A DNA stretch of 64,000 nucleotides from Bacillus pseudomycoides (GCF_022811845.1 NZ_CP064266.1:3472001-3536000), one strand, 5' to 3'. Shown: positions 17,435 to 26,452, counted from the stretch's first letter. Notes: a model not told the origin generated them from the letters alone. Program-made: numbers and translations.

Positions 17435-17824
17435 ATGAAGATATTTGATTTCAGTGAAAAGGTAGGGAATCACATAGCAGTGTTTCATTCTAATTTTATT
17501 ATGTCAAACATAGTAAAACATGAGGGAGAGGTACATATTGGTTGTATGCATTTACAACCAAAAGGAATAATCGGGTATCATGAAGCAGTTGTTTCTCAGC
17601 TGCTTCTTATTGTGCAAGGAGAAGGGCTTGTTTGTGGTGCAGATAGACAGAAAAGGAAAGTGCAACCGGGTCAAGCGGTTTTCTGGAATAAAGGAGAGTT
17701 CCATGAAACAACTACTGAAACTGGGCTTATGGCAATTGTTATTGAGTCAGCGAATCTAGAAAGTAATATCCGGATGCCGATTGTAGAAATTGAAGCCGAG
17801 GATAGTAGGAGGGTGGAAAGATGA
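17435..17824 (+). CDS. Single-domain cupin protein
   Basis: A 129-residue beta-barrel protein. The region IGYHEAVVSQLLLIVQGEG (about residues 50-68) and GQAVFWNKGEFHETTTE correspond to cupin motifs 1 and 2. The first motif has one obvious His and a Glu, so metal binding is plausible but not certain. AGGAGG precedes the ATG. Its stop overlaps the next GNAT start by 4 bases, so co-translation and possibly a joint pathway are inferred. Confidence 0.75.
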   Translation: MKIFDFSEKVGNHIAVFHSNFIMSNIVKHEGEVHIGCMHLQPKGIIGYHEAVVSQLLLIVQGEGLVCGADRQKRKVQPGQAVFWNKGEFHETTTETGLMAIVIESANLESNIRMPIVEIEAEDSRRVER

Positions 17825-18258
17825 TTCGAAAGGCAACAGAAGAGGAAGTACAGCAAATACTGAGTTTGGCAGCACAATCGCTATTTGAAGGAACAAAAGG
17901 AACGTGTCAGTTAAGCCAAGAAAAAGCGATTGAGATTACACAGCCTCTATTAGATAAAGGAGCGTATTATTTAGTTGTAAAACAAGAGAATGTGCTAGCA
18001 GGATGGATTTTAATTGGAGAGAATACAGATTATTTTTCAGGAGGAAAAATGGGATTCATTTATGAATTATATATTTTTCCAGCGTATAGAGGAAAAGGGT
18101 TATCCCGAAAACTAATGAAAGCAGGAATCGATAGATTGCGAGAAAAGTATAAAGAAATACGTTTAAATGTATTCGCTGGGAATTTCGCCAAAGAGATGTA
18201 TAAAGAATTTGGATTTGTTGAGAGGCAAGTAGTTATGACATTGAAGCAAGAAAAGTAG
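17821..18258 (+). CDS. GNAT-family N-acetyltransferase
   Basis: A 145-residue GNAT with YIFPAYRGKGLSRKLMKAG as acetyl-CoA loop (about residues 83-101) and FAKEMYKEFGFVERQ near the end. Last gene of the five-gene operon starting at 15808. Substrate unknown. Confidence 0.85.
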   Translation: MIRKATEEEVQQILSLAAQSLFEGTKGTCQLSQEKAIEITQPLLDKGAYYLVVKQENVLAGWILIGENTDYFSGGKMGFIYELYIFPAYRGKGLSRKLMKAGIDRLREKYKEIRLNVFAGNFAKEMYKEFGFVERQVVMTLKQEK

Positions 18259-18508
18259 CTTGAAGAGGGGAGAAAAGATGAAGAGGGAAAAGGATTATAC
18301 GTGAAATACGTTGAATTTGAAGCCCTAAAAAATTACGAATCGCCAACAGTTTATTTTTGTGAGCATGATATAAAACATAGTTGCCTGGTTGCTATGTAAC
18401 GGTATTGCTATAATAGTAACTTCTTTAACAATGTAATGATAAGTATTAAATTCCCTACACCGCTATACTTATGCTTAAATAAATATATATTATTGGAGAT
18501 GTTGAAGT
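18259..18508. other. Intergenic stretch with possible gene debris
   Basis: Directly after the operon a good site (GAGGGGAG) precedes ATG AAG, but that frame stops after 8 codons. A 32-codon frame, GTG at 18301 to TAA at 18399, has AAAGG upstream and could encode a very small protein or be a remnant. No terminator is obvious before 18400. Confidence 0.35.
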
Positions 18509-18963
18509 ATGAGAATTATTAATAAACATATCACTCTCGATGAAATAGAGATAATAAGAAACTCATTAGATAAATTGCATGAATACCATAACAGTAAATC
18601 AAAATTTTTTCTGGTGATTATCCAAGAATTACATTTGAGGAACGTATTGAAGAATATAAAAAAAATTCAAAGTATGGAGAATACAGAATTGAATTATTGA
18701 TTGAGTCAGAAACAGACAATATATTAGGATTTTGTATAGCATATAGTAAAAAAGTAAGCGGGAAGATCGAGGTTCTATTTGTTGATGAAAAATATCGAAG
18801 AAACGGATTGGGTTTGAAATTAATGAATAGTGCAGTGGAATGGTTTAAAGAAAAACAAATATATGAAATTGAATTAACAGTAGTGTACGGGAATGAAGCT
18901 GTATCGTTTTATCAGAAGTTGGGATTCTATCCACGTTCAATTATTATGACAACTAAATCATAA
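18509..18963 (+). pseudogene. GNAT acetyltransferase broken by a frameshift
   Basis: Two overlapping frames (18509-18700 and 18697-18963) together encode one GNAT of about 150 residues. The first supplies the N-terminus; the second holds the acetyl-CoA loop EKYRRNGLGLKLMNSA and the C-terminal NEAVSFYQKLGF. Between them the original sequence can be read in the third frame as SGDYPRITFEERIEEYKKNS. The shift lies at a six-T run at 18605-18610 that needs one more T (or two fewer) to restore the frame. This could be a true mutation, slippage or a sequencing error. Confidence 0.8.
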
Positions 18964-19021
18964 CGATATTATGAGAATATTTTTTTGTTCAACTAAAGGG
19001 CACCCTAATGAAATAAAGATT

Positions 19022-19161
19022 ATAGGAATGATCAAATTTCTTTATAAAAGAATGATTCAATCGAATATATTAAGAGCTTGTTTTGATCGTTCTTTTTTCA
19101 AAACAAGCTTGTTCTATTCACGCTTTTATCAAGTTTTATAGGGTTTATTTAATCAAAACTT
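19022..19161. repeat. Dispersed hairpin repeat, copy 1
   Basis: About 140 bases similar to 20943-21082. The element begins ATAGGAATGATCAAA, has a central hairpin with a 12-bp stem (AGCTTGTTTTGA, 19075-19086, with 19098-19109), and ends near a second ATCAAA. The two copies differ in a stem base pair in a compensatory way. It resembles the small bcr-type repeats described in B. cereus genomes, but I cannot assign the family. Confidence 0.7.
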
Positions 19162-19182
19162 ATTTCAAGTCTACAATAACGA

Positions 19183-19217
19183 AAAGGCAGGGACATATTA
19201 AATATGTCCCTGCCTTT
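19183..19217. terminator. Perfect 17-bp inverted repeat (convergent terminator candidate)
   Basis: AAAGGCAGGGACATATT, a single central A, then the exact complement. It sits between the broken GNAT region and the convergent HAD gene. There is no clean T run, so it may be a terminator or a mobile hairpin. Confidence 0.55.
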
Positions 19218-19362
19218 GATTTTATTGACTTTAGCCTCTACAACCTAAATATAAAAATGACTAATATGTGAAGTGTCTTTATTTTTTGGCTGTGTTAAAG
19301 GATTATGCTGATAATTATAAAAATAAGAAAATCAAAATTCGGTCCATTTCCAGTAGTTATTA

Positions 19363-19947
19363 TTAACTGAACACCCGTTTCGCTAATGGAATATCCGTAT
19401 TAAAAAATTTCGAGTAGTCTTGTAAATGATAATTAGCAACATCACCTTGACTTTGAAACATGCACGTTGCAATTCCTAATTCTTTTGCAGGTAATAAATC
19501 TAACTCCCGGTCTCCAATAACTAGATCGATTCCGTGTTTTGTATGTAAATGAATGTATGCTAATGGATTAGGTTTACGAGGGAAACCATCATCAATTGTA
19601 ACCATATCCACAAAGTATTTATCCCATCCATAGTATTTTAAGATGGCTAAAACTCCGTCCCTATGCTTGTGTGTCATAATTACATTTTTATTTGCAAATT
19701 TTAAGATTTCTTCTACACCATCAAATGGTTTCATATCTTTTGGAGATAATGTTTTCTTTAATCTTTTTATCTCTTCTTCTTGATCCCTGGAAATGTTATA
19801 GTAATCAATTGCATGCGAATACGAAATTTTTAGCTTTTCATAAATTTCCTGTTTATCTACTGCTTCTTCCAGTACCAAAGAGAGTATGTTTGTATACGCA
19901 GGATACGTATCAAACAAAGTTCCATCAAAATCCCATAAAATGTTCAA
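19363..19947 (-). CDS. HAD-superfamily hydrolase (phosphatase)
   Basis: A 194-residue protein with all HAD motifs: motif I DFDGTLFDT at residues 6-14 (nucleophile and acid Asp), motif II Thr in VIMTHKHRD, the motif III Lys in PRKPNPLAY, and motif IV VIGDRELDLLPAKELG. The layout is that of PGP-like haloacid dehalogenase phosphatases with an alpha-helical cap (about residues 17-80). The substrate is a phosphorylated small molecule, not identified. Confidence 0.9.
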   Translation of the reverse strand: MNILWDFDGTLFDTYPAYTNILSLVLEEAVDKQEIYEKLKISYSHAIDYYNISRDQEEEIKRLKKTLSPKDMKPFDGVEEILKFANKNVIMTHKHRDGVLAILKYYGWDKYFVDMVTIDDGFPRKPNPLAYIHLHTKHGIDLVIGDRELDLLPAKELGIATCMFQSQGDVANYHLQDYSKFFNTDIPLAKRVFS

Positions 19948-20036
19948 TTAGACCACCCTTTTATAATTATATCAATATAAATTCTTCAAACTAACGTAAA
20001 CTCCTTCTTTAGATTATCTAAAGGAGTGTATTTATA

Positions 20037-20198
20037 GTGAAAAGGAAAAGAACATCTGAATTGAAAGACCGATTAAGGAACTGTTCAGTGACAAAAAGTT
20101 GTTTCGTTATAGGGCCAGATTGTGGAGAAATGGATTTACTAAATCATATAATTTATTGTAAACTGAATTCACACAATTATTTAAACGATTTATTATAA
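20037..20198 (+). CDS. Small 53-residue Cys-containing ORF
   Basis: A GTG start with AAAGGAG about 10 bases upstream opens a 53-codon frame. The product has a basic N-terminus (MKRKRTSELKDRLRNC) and four cysteines spaced over residues 16-41. I do not recognise it. It lies alone between the HAD gene and the DUF4256 gene. It could be a real small protein or a gene end. Confidence 0.35.
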   Translation: MKRKRTSELKDRLRNCSVTKSCFVIGPDCGEMDLLNHIIYCKLNSHNYLNDLL

Positions 20199-20257
20199 AA
20201 CAAATATTTATATATACTTAAACCATTATGAGTAAAAACAATAAGGGGGGAACTAAC

Positions 20258-20839
<582 letters not shown>

Positions 20840-20942
20840 ATTTTGCACAGACAGCTAAATTTGAATTTGAGAACGGATCTAACCTAGGGGAAAGTTTTCA
20901 TTTCACTCTTCAACCATCGGGTGCGATTGTGGAGCAACATAG

Positions 20943-21082
20943 ATAGGAAATGATCAAACTTTTTTATAAAAGAATGAACCAACTGAAAATAGTAAGAGCG
21001 TGTTTTGAACAATCTTTTTTTCAAAACACGCTCTTTTCTATGGACATTTATCAAGGTTATTGGTATCAATTTGATCAAACTT
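20943..21082. repeat. Dispersed hairpin repeat, copy 2
   Basis: The second copy of the 19022-19161 repeat. Its central stem is a perfect 15 bp (AAGAGCGTGTTTTGA at 20994-21008 with 21021-21035). The right end lies at the point where the Mrr-like coding sequence begins, so the repeat is next to or at the truncation of that gene. Confidence 0.7.
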
Positions 21083-21508
21083 TATTTTAAAGCAACAGCA
21101 GATCTCGTATTAAAAGGGAACAATCGTATTGTAATTCAAGCGAAAATATATGGTGTGAAAAATCGAGTTGGTATTCGTGCTGTACAGGAGATTTATGCAG
21201 CAAAAGCCTATTACAAGGCTCATGAGGCGTGGGTTGTCACGAACAGCGTATATACAAAGTAAGCGAAAGGATTAGGCGAAGCATGTCATGTAAAACTAAT
21301 AGATCGTATAGAGCTTCAAAAATTGATTAACAAAGTAAATCCAGAGTATTCGGCTGAAGATGTGTATCGTGGTGTAGATCCTGCAGAAAGGAAATGCCCG
21401 TCATGTAAAAATCATTTAGTGGTACGAAATTCAAATAAAACTGGAAACAAGTTCTTTGGATGTTCTCAATATCCTACATGTACACATACAGAACCAATTA
21501 ATAAGTGA
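21078..21508 (+). pseudogene. Truncated Mrr-type restriction endonuclease with topoisomerase-type zinc finger
   Basis: The frame reads ATADLVLKGNNRIVIQAKIYG, broken here as the D...QxK core of Mrr-family nucleases. It continues through WVVTNS, then an in-frame TAA at 21260-21262. The same frame continues (AKGLGEACHVKLIDRIEL) to a four-Cys finger, CPSCKNHLVV...GCSQYPTC, ending at 21508. The N-terminal part of the nuclease is missing and the hairpin repeat abuts the break. Mrr-like enzymes cut modified foreign DNA; this copy should be inactive. Confidence 0.8.
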
Positions 21509-21708
21509 GCTGTGATGAAAATCCAGCTCTTTTGTTATTTTCATGAATATATTTTTAAAAGCCCTATTTTTATTTGAAAATGACTTCTCAGATTTGTTTG
21601 TACTACGTTTTTGACGGATTGGTAATGCAAATAGGTCTTAAATAATGGATGGTTGGATTTGGAGGGGAATAATAGGTTTAAATTTGATATGCAGATTTTT
21701 AAGTGAAA

Positions 21709-21745
21709 TAAAAAAGGGCAGTCGCTACTTGCGACCTAGCCCTTT
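21709..21745 (-). terminator. Terminator of the small minus-strand gene
   Basis: Read on the minus strand, AAAGGGC and GCCCTTT plus an inner GTCGC/GCGAC form a strong stem followed by T residues. It lies 60 bases downstream of the 56-residue gene. A further weak hairpin with T residues on the plus strand follows the Mrr remnant at 21507-21535. Confidence 0.75.
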
Positions 21746-21807
21746 CTCTACGATCTGCCGAATTGCTTCATTTCGAGTTTTTAGCTTATTTTCACGCCAA
21801 AAACTCT

Positions 21808-21978
21808 CTATTCGTCTTTATTTAGAGTTGCAGTTTCGGTTTCTGATGAATCTATTTTTATTCCGTTAGATAGCTTTTGAGCTGAATCTTGCATTTGCTC
21901 TTGGGACTTACTAGGAGTATTCAGAGCATCTGACGGCATGTTGTTGACTTGAAGACTTACTAAATCTTTTTTATCCAT
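21808..21978 (-). CDS. Small 56-residue hydrophilic protein
   Basis: ATG at 21976-21978 with GGAG about 9 bases upstream, ending at a TAG. The product (MDKKDLVSLQVNNMPSDALN...) is polar, rich in Ser/Gln/Lys/Asp, without cysteines or membrane helices. I do not recognise a family. The gene has a plausible terminator downstream and a nested inverted repeat upstream, so it looks like a complete transcription unit. Confidence 0.55.
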   Translation of the reverse strand: MDKKDLVSLQVNNMPSDALNTPSKSQEQMQDSAQKLSNGIKIDSSETETATLNKDE

Positions 21979-22009
21979 GGTATATAGCTCCTTCTTTAAT
22001 TTAAATTTA

Positions 22010-22052
22010 GATGTAATGTAATTATTAAGTAATTACTTGGATATTTTACATC
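22010..22052 (-). promoter_or_regulatory. Nested inverted repeats upstream of the small gene
   Basis: GATGTAA (22010-22016) pairs with TTACATC (22046-22052), and inside them GTAATTA (22018-22024) pairs with TAATTAC (22030-22036). Two nested dyads of this size 30-70 bases upstream of the start suggest a regulator binding region. Confidence 0.4.
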
Positions 22053-22221
22053 TTTAGATCGATTTATATACAAGAGATATATTGAGAAATCACGTAACTA
22101 TATTGTGGCTTGTGAGTTTTTGGAACATTATGTTTTTCATGTATGGAGAAATCCTGTTACAATGAGAAAATGACATAGGGTATGAAATATAGAGCTATAG
22201 AATATATAAGGGAGAGGTTTC

Positions 22222-22500
22222 ATGAAATCAACAGGAGTAACTCGAAAATTAGATCAATTAGGACGTATAGTTATACCAATGGAGTTAAGACGCACGCTGG
22301 CAATTGAAGAAAAGACACCATTAGAGATTTATGTAGAAGGTGAAAAGATTATCTTGAAAAAATATGAAGCGCATGGTGCTTGTGCAATAACAGGGGAAGT
22401 ATCTGATAAAAATATTTCGTTAGCAGACGGAAAGATTACGCTAAGCCAAGCAGGTGCAGAGCTTATAATAGAGGAATTACAGAAGAATCTTGTAAAATAA
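22222..22500 (+). CDS. AbrB-family transition-state regulator paralogue
   Basis: A 92-residue protein whose first 50 residues match the AbrB swapped-hairpin DNA-binding domain: STGVTRKLDQLGRIVIPMEL, RRTLAIEEKTPLEIYVEGE and IILKKY. The C-terminal half has the AbrB/Abh-like multimerisation region. AbrB-type proteins repress post-exponential genes. B. cereus-group chromosomes carry several. GGGAGAGG precedes the ATG. Confidence 0.9.
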   Translation: MKSTGVTRKLDQLGRIVIPMELRRTLAIEEKTPLEIYVEGEKIILKKYEAHGACAITGEVSDKNISLADGKITLSQAGAELIIEELQKNLVK

Positions 22501-22502
22501 TG

Positions 22503-22527
22503 GGCTCCTTTTAGGGGAGCTTTTTTA
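22503..22527 (+). terminator. Terminator after AbrB-family gene
   Basis: GGCTCC and GGGAGC form a short G/C-rich stem followed by six T residues, directly after the stop. Confidence 0.85.
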
Positions 22528-22974
22528 ATTTATATCTAAATAATTTCACGTACCATAATTATTAATAAAAACAAAGGCATTCCAATAAAGCTCTACATCT
22601 AATCCTGTCCTTTTCTTATAAAAGGCACATACAATACGCCATTGGGTTCAATATATTGAAAAATACACCTATAAAATACAATTCCGCTAGAAATATATGC
22701 GATATATTCTCTTTTATTTTATCTTTGCACCAGAACCCAGAAAACACCTTTTCAATCTACAACTATTTTTTAACAGTTTAATACTTTTTTCTATGGTCTA
22801 AAACATTTTTTTTGAGACACCAGGGTAATAATCCCTGGTTTTTAATTAACAAATAGGAATCTTGGTGTTTTGTTTAAGAATAAAAATTGTAGCTGTTTTT
22901 ATAACTTTTTGATATAATTTCGTTACATTCATTTATAATGAAATTTAAATTTATTAGGTAGGTAATAGAGGTAT
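22528..22974. other. Non-coding stretch with a solo IS6-like end and a hairpin
   Basis: No gene is seen. TCTTTGCACCAGAACC at 22722-22737 looks like an IS6-family terminal repeat and recurs at 23895-23910. ACCAGGG/CCCTGGT at 22819-22839 plus T residues is a terminator-like hairpin. ATTCA...TATAATG near 22929-22940 is part of the likely promoter of the next gene. Confidence 0.45.
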
Positions 22975-23226
22975 ATGCAAGATATTAAGGTAACAAAGAC
23001 ACATGAACAATTAACAATTGAATGGCAAACTGCAGAAATTAATATTCTGTTAGAGGACATTGTTGAGATTATTGAAGATAATGACTATGTTCCTGAAAAG
23101 AAAAAGTTAGTAAAGATAGGAACACAAAGTGGTAAATCAGATTGTATATTAATTAGAACTACAACTTTAGATTATGCATTATTTACAATTAATAAGATTT
23201 CATTTTTAAATAAAATTAGATTGTGA
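22975..23226 (+). CDS. SunI/YnzG-like small PH-fold protein
   Basis: An 83-residue, mostly beta-strand protein without membrane helices. The pattern QLTIEWQTAEINILLEDIVEI, then KKKLVKIGTQSGKSDCILI, resembles the SunI-type PH domain known from sublancin immunity and its relatives. No bacteriocin gene is visible nearby. The family call is from overall pattern only; a stand-alone paralogue of unknown role is most likely. Confidence 0.55.
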   Translation: MQDIKVTKTHEQLTIEWQTAEINILLEDIVEIIEDNDYVPEKKKLVKIGTQSGKSDCILIRTTTLDYALFTINKISFLNKIRL

Positions 23227-23271
23227 GCATCTCGTGAACTACTCACCTGCTATGCTAACGCTTAGAGAATG

Positions 23272-23302
23272 AAAAAAAGGAGTGGTTTCCGCTTCTTTTT
23301 TT
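23272..23302 (+). terminator. Terminator after the SunI-like gene
   Basis: AAAAAAAGGAGTGG pairs (with G-T wobbles) with CCGCTTCTTTTTTT, loop TTT. A T run follows. Confidence 0.7.
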
Positions 23303-23475
23303 GCTATTAGTTATGTTAATATTCTTTGTTAATTTTTAACGAATGCAGTTCTTATTTAATACTTGTACCTACACCTCAACCGAACCAGTTAAAAGGATCT
23401 AGAAATATATTTATTTTATAAATATTTCACGAAATAACTTCTACATAGATTGATATATAAATATAAGAGGTAAAA

Positions 23476-23681
23476 TTATAGAGTTTTTATTTTTACATGT
23501 ATTACTGTTTGTTTTGTAATAATGTCACGTATTTCACTTTGCTTCATCATACGAATAATTAATTTATCTAGATCTTGGCTAAATTTTAGCACCCTAGGAT
23601 GACAAAAACCATAGTGTTTAACAAGCTCAATTAATTCTTCTTTTCTTTTTCAATTAAATAATGTAACTTTCTCATCTCCAT
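23476..23681 (-). pseudogene. Spo0E-like aspartyl-phosphate phosphatase, frameshifted
   Basis: From the ATG at 23679-23681 the minus strand reads MEMRKLHYLIEKEK, then shifts frame. The next frame continues EELIELVKHYGFCHPRVL, then FSQDLDKLIIRMMKQSE, including the Spo0E signature SxxLDxLI, and stops at 23476. One A missing in the A-rich tract near 23640 would explain the break. Spo0E-type proteins dephosphorylate Spo0A-P and delay sporulation. This copy appears inactive unless frameshifting occurs. Confidence 0.75.
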
Positions 23682-24013
23682 ATTCTTGCATAAACTCCTC
23701 TATCCCATAATATTCCTTAGAAAATTATAGACTAATTTCTTGAATAAGGAAACAGTATAATTAAACATATTAAAACATTTTTATGAACTTTTAAAGGAAA
23801 GAGTTTGAAGCCTTACGAACAAATTTTCCTTTTCCATACTGATCACACACCTTTTCTAGAATAGTAATATCAGTATATCCAAGTTTAAGAGATTTCTTTG
23901 CACCAGAACCTCCAAAATTATCTTTTGTAGTTGAAGTTTTCCAAATAATAAGATACATTTTTAAAGTTCAAGCAACTTTATGACAGTACAAAAAGGGGAG
24001 AAATATTGTTATT
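23682..24013. other. Non-coding stretch with a second solo IS6-like end
   Basis: The region holds the 16-mer TCTTTGCACCAGAACC at 23895-23910 (same as 22722-22737, same orientation). On the minus strand there is a 55-codon open frame (23791-23958) without a ribosome site, which I regard as chance or debris. The ribosome site AAGGGGAG of the nucleotidase gene is at the right end. Confidence 0.4.
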
Positions 24014-25966
24014 ATGCCAAAAATGAAATGGAAGAACTATGTATGTTATTTTGTTATTCTTATACTTCTTGGAACAGCAGTAACAGTCAAACCAGCTATC
24101 TCTAAAGCTGAGGAATCTGATGTTAATATTACATTATTGAGTACTGCAGATATTCATGGTAGATTTATGCCTTGGGATTATGCGCTTGATGGTGCAAATA
24201 TGAGTGGAAGTTTAACGCAGCTTTATACGGTTATAAAGAAGGTACGTCAAGAAAATCCAAATACCATATTATTAGATGCTGGGGATACAATTCAAGGAAA
24301 CTCAGTAGAATTATTCAATGATAAGCCACAATCTCCAATGATGGTAGCGATGAACGCAATGGGATATGATGCTTGGGCATTTGGAAATCATGAATTCAAC
24401 TTTGGATTAGATACATTGAAAAAAGTTAGTGAGCAATATAAGGGAAAGACGTTAGCAGGAAATATTTATAAGGAGAATGGAGAGCGTTTTCTTCCTGCAT
24501 ATACGATTGTTGAAAAAGGTGGAATTAAAGTTGGGATTATTGGCATGAATACACCAATGATTAGTGATTTTGAAAAAGGGACAGATCATTTGGCTGGTTT
24601 AGTGGTGAAAAATCCAGTAGAAGAGACAAAAAAGGTAATTAAAGAATTAGAAGGTAAAGTAGATGTAATGGTAGGGGTTATGCATATGGGACTAGAAAAT
24701 GAGAATGGAATCCCTGGTACTGGGGTTCAAGATATTGCGAATGCTTGTCCGGAAATAAGCGCTATTTTTGCAGCTCATATGCATAAACTTGTTAAAAAAG
24801 AAGTTGTAAATGGTGTTATTATTACAGAACCAGATAAATATGGAACGCATATCTCACGTATTGACCTTACTTTTACAAAGCAAGATGGGGAGCTGGTTTT
24901 AAAAGATAAAACAGCTACCGCTTTACCTGTAAAAAATGCTGATGGAACAACGGTATTATCTGATCCTACACTTGAAGCAACACTAACACCTTTTCACGAG
25001 TATGCGAGAGGAGATGCAAATGATGTAGTCGCTCAATTAAAGGGGAGAAATCTTGTTCCTGAAAATGAAATAAAGGGTATTCCAAGTGTGCAAATTCAAG
25101 AGACACCTTTATCAGATTTTTTTCATGAAGTCATGCTCTATTACAGCAAAGCAGATGTAGTAGCCCATCAAATTGATAACGATTATGCTCGTTTGGATGT
25201 AGGTCCTATTAAGAAGAAAGATATTGCGTATAATTACCAATATGCTTTGGGAGAAATTACAGTATATAAGATAACTGGGAAAGATTTAAAAGACTACATG
25301 GAATGGGCGGCAGGGTATTTTAACTCATCTCGTGCCGGAGATGTAACAGTTAGCTTTGATAAAACCCGCCGTGCGTCTAAATACAGTACGAACGATTTCT
25401 TTGGAGGCGTAAAATACGAAATTGACTTAACAAAACCATATGGAAGTAGAATTACAAATTTACGATCTATTCGTACAAATAAACCAATCAAAATGAGCGA
25501 TGTTATGACGCTGGGAATGAATGCATATAGAATGGAGGCTCTTCAGGCAAAAGGGGGAGCTTTAGAGGGACGTAAGCTTGAACAAATTTGGTCATCTAAA
25601 CAAGAGAATGCATTCGGAGAAACAGGTGGAACCATTCGTAACCTTGCTATTACATATTTAAAAGAGGTAAAGAATGGTGTATACACGCCAAAAGTTATGC
25701 ATAATTGGAAAATTACCGGGGTAGCTACACATTCTTCAGAGCATAAGGCTGTAGTGGATCTTGTGAATAAAGGGATTTTAGAAATTCCAAAAACAGAAGA
25801 TGGAAAATATACAAATATAGCATCTATAAATACTAAAGATTCAATTACAAAAGAAGAGATTGTAGCACTCTCTCAAAAAGCTAATATTAATCCGAATCAG
25901 TTTAATCATGTAAAAACAAAAGGTGAATTTTACAAAAAACTTAATAGGATTATTAAAAAAGTATAA
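24014..25966 (+). CDS. Secreted 5'-nucleotidase / 2',3'-cyclic-nucleotide phosphodiesterase family
   Basis: A 650-residue protein with a Sec signal peptide (about residues 1-32: basic start, hydrophobic core FVILILLGTAVTV, cut near SKA). A calcineurin-like metallophosphatase domain follows, with metal motifs STADIHGRF, LLDAGDTIQGN, FGNHEFNFG and AAHMHK. The C-terminal 5'-nucleotidase domain (about residues 330-560) contains TPLSDFFHEVM and the substrate-stacking region. It should release phosphate and nucleosides from extracellular nucleotides. No LPXTG or SLH anchor is seen, so it is probably released or loosely wall-associated. The last 90 residues (KAVVDLVNKGILE...) look like an extra degenerate domain. 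Confidence 0.9.
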   Translation: MPKMKWKNYVCYFVILILLGTAVTVKPAISKAEESDVNITLLSTADIHGRFMPWDYALDGANMSGSLTQLYTVIKKVRQENPNTILLDAGDTIQGNSVELFNDKPQSPMMVAMNAMGYDAWAFGNHEFNFGLDTLKKVSEQYKGKTLAGNIYKENGERFLPAYTIVEKGGIKVGIIGMNTPMISDFEKGTDHLAGLVVKNPVEETKKVIKELEGKVDVMVGVMHMGLENENGIPGTGVQDIANACPEISAIFAAHMHKLVKKEVVNGVIITEPDKYGTHISRIDLTFTKQDGELVLKDKTATALPVKNADGTTVLSDPTLEATLTPFHEYARGDANDVVAQLKGRNLVPENEIKGIPSVQIQETPLSDFFHEVMLYYSKADVVAHQIDNDYARLDVGPIKKKDIAYNYQYALGEITVYKITGKDLKDYMEWAAGYFNSSRAGDVTVSFDKTRRASKYSTNDFFGGVKYEIDLTKPYGSRITNLRSIRTNKPIKMSDVMTLGMNAYRMEALQAKGGALEGRKLEQIWSSKQENAFGETGGTIRNLAITYLKEVKNGVYTPKVMHNWKITGVATHSSEHKAVVDLVNKGILEIPKTEDGKYTNIASINTKDSITKEEIVALSQKANINPNQFNHVKTKGEFYKKLNRIIKKV

Positions 25967-25975
25967 GAAAAATCT

Positions 25976-26357
25976 GGTTCTGTTGCAAAAAAAGGTTCTG
26001 TTGCAAAGTTTTCGAAACTCAAGTACACTTTGGAAAAAGATGAACGGGAGCGTAACAAATGGGATATTTTAAAGGAAAACAATTCAAACAAGCTATTATT
26101 TTAGTAGCCGTCGGCTACTATTGTCGTTTTCTTTAAGCTATCGTGATGTAACTGAAATACTGAAGGAACGCGGGGTGTCTGTTCACCCAACAATCATCAT
26201 GCGCTGGGTTCATGAATAGGGTAACTTGATCTATCAAATATGGAAGAAGAAAAAGAAGAACGTACACTTATCTTGGAAACTGGATGAAACCTATATAAAA
26301 GTCAAAGGAAAATGGTGTTATTTATATCGTGCGATTGATAAAGATGCAGGTGGTGAT
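25976..26357 (+). mobile_element. IS6-family (IS240-like) element, 5' remnant
   Basis: The terminal repeat GGTTCTGTTGCAAA is present twice in tandem (25976 and 25994). The transposase begins at ATG 26059 (MGYFKGKQFKQAIILVAVGY), shifts frame near 26135, then reads SLSYRDVTEILKERGVSVHP and hits a stop at 26216-26218. It continues through WKLDETYIKVKGKWCYLYRA, which holds the first catalytic Asp of the DDE core. It ends near 26357, where unrelated sequence begins. Inactive. Confidence 0.85.
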
Positions 26358-26452
26358 CCAGCTAAGTGTTTCGAGAAATGCTACGGATTTTCGCCTCCAT
26401 CTTAATATTAAACGTAGAATTCTCAACCAAAATAGGTATTATGTTGCATTAA

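Noticed and set aside
23791..23958. A 55-codon minus-strand frame (MYLIIWKTSTTKDN...) in the gap before the nucleotidase gene
   Set aside because: It has no ribosome site, overlaps the IS6-like 16-mer and shows no recognisable family; treated as debris.
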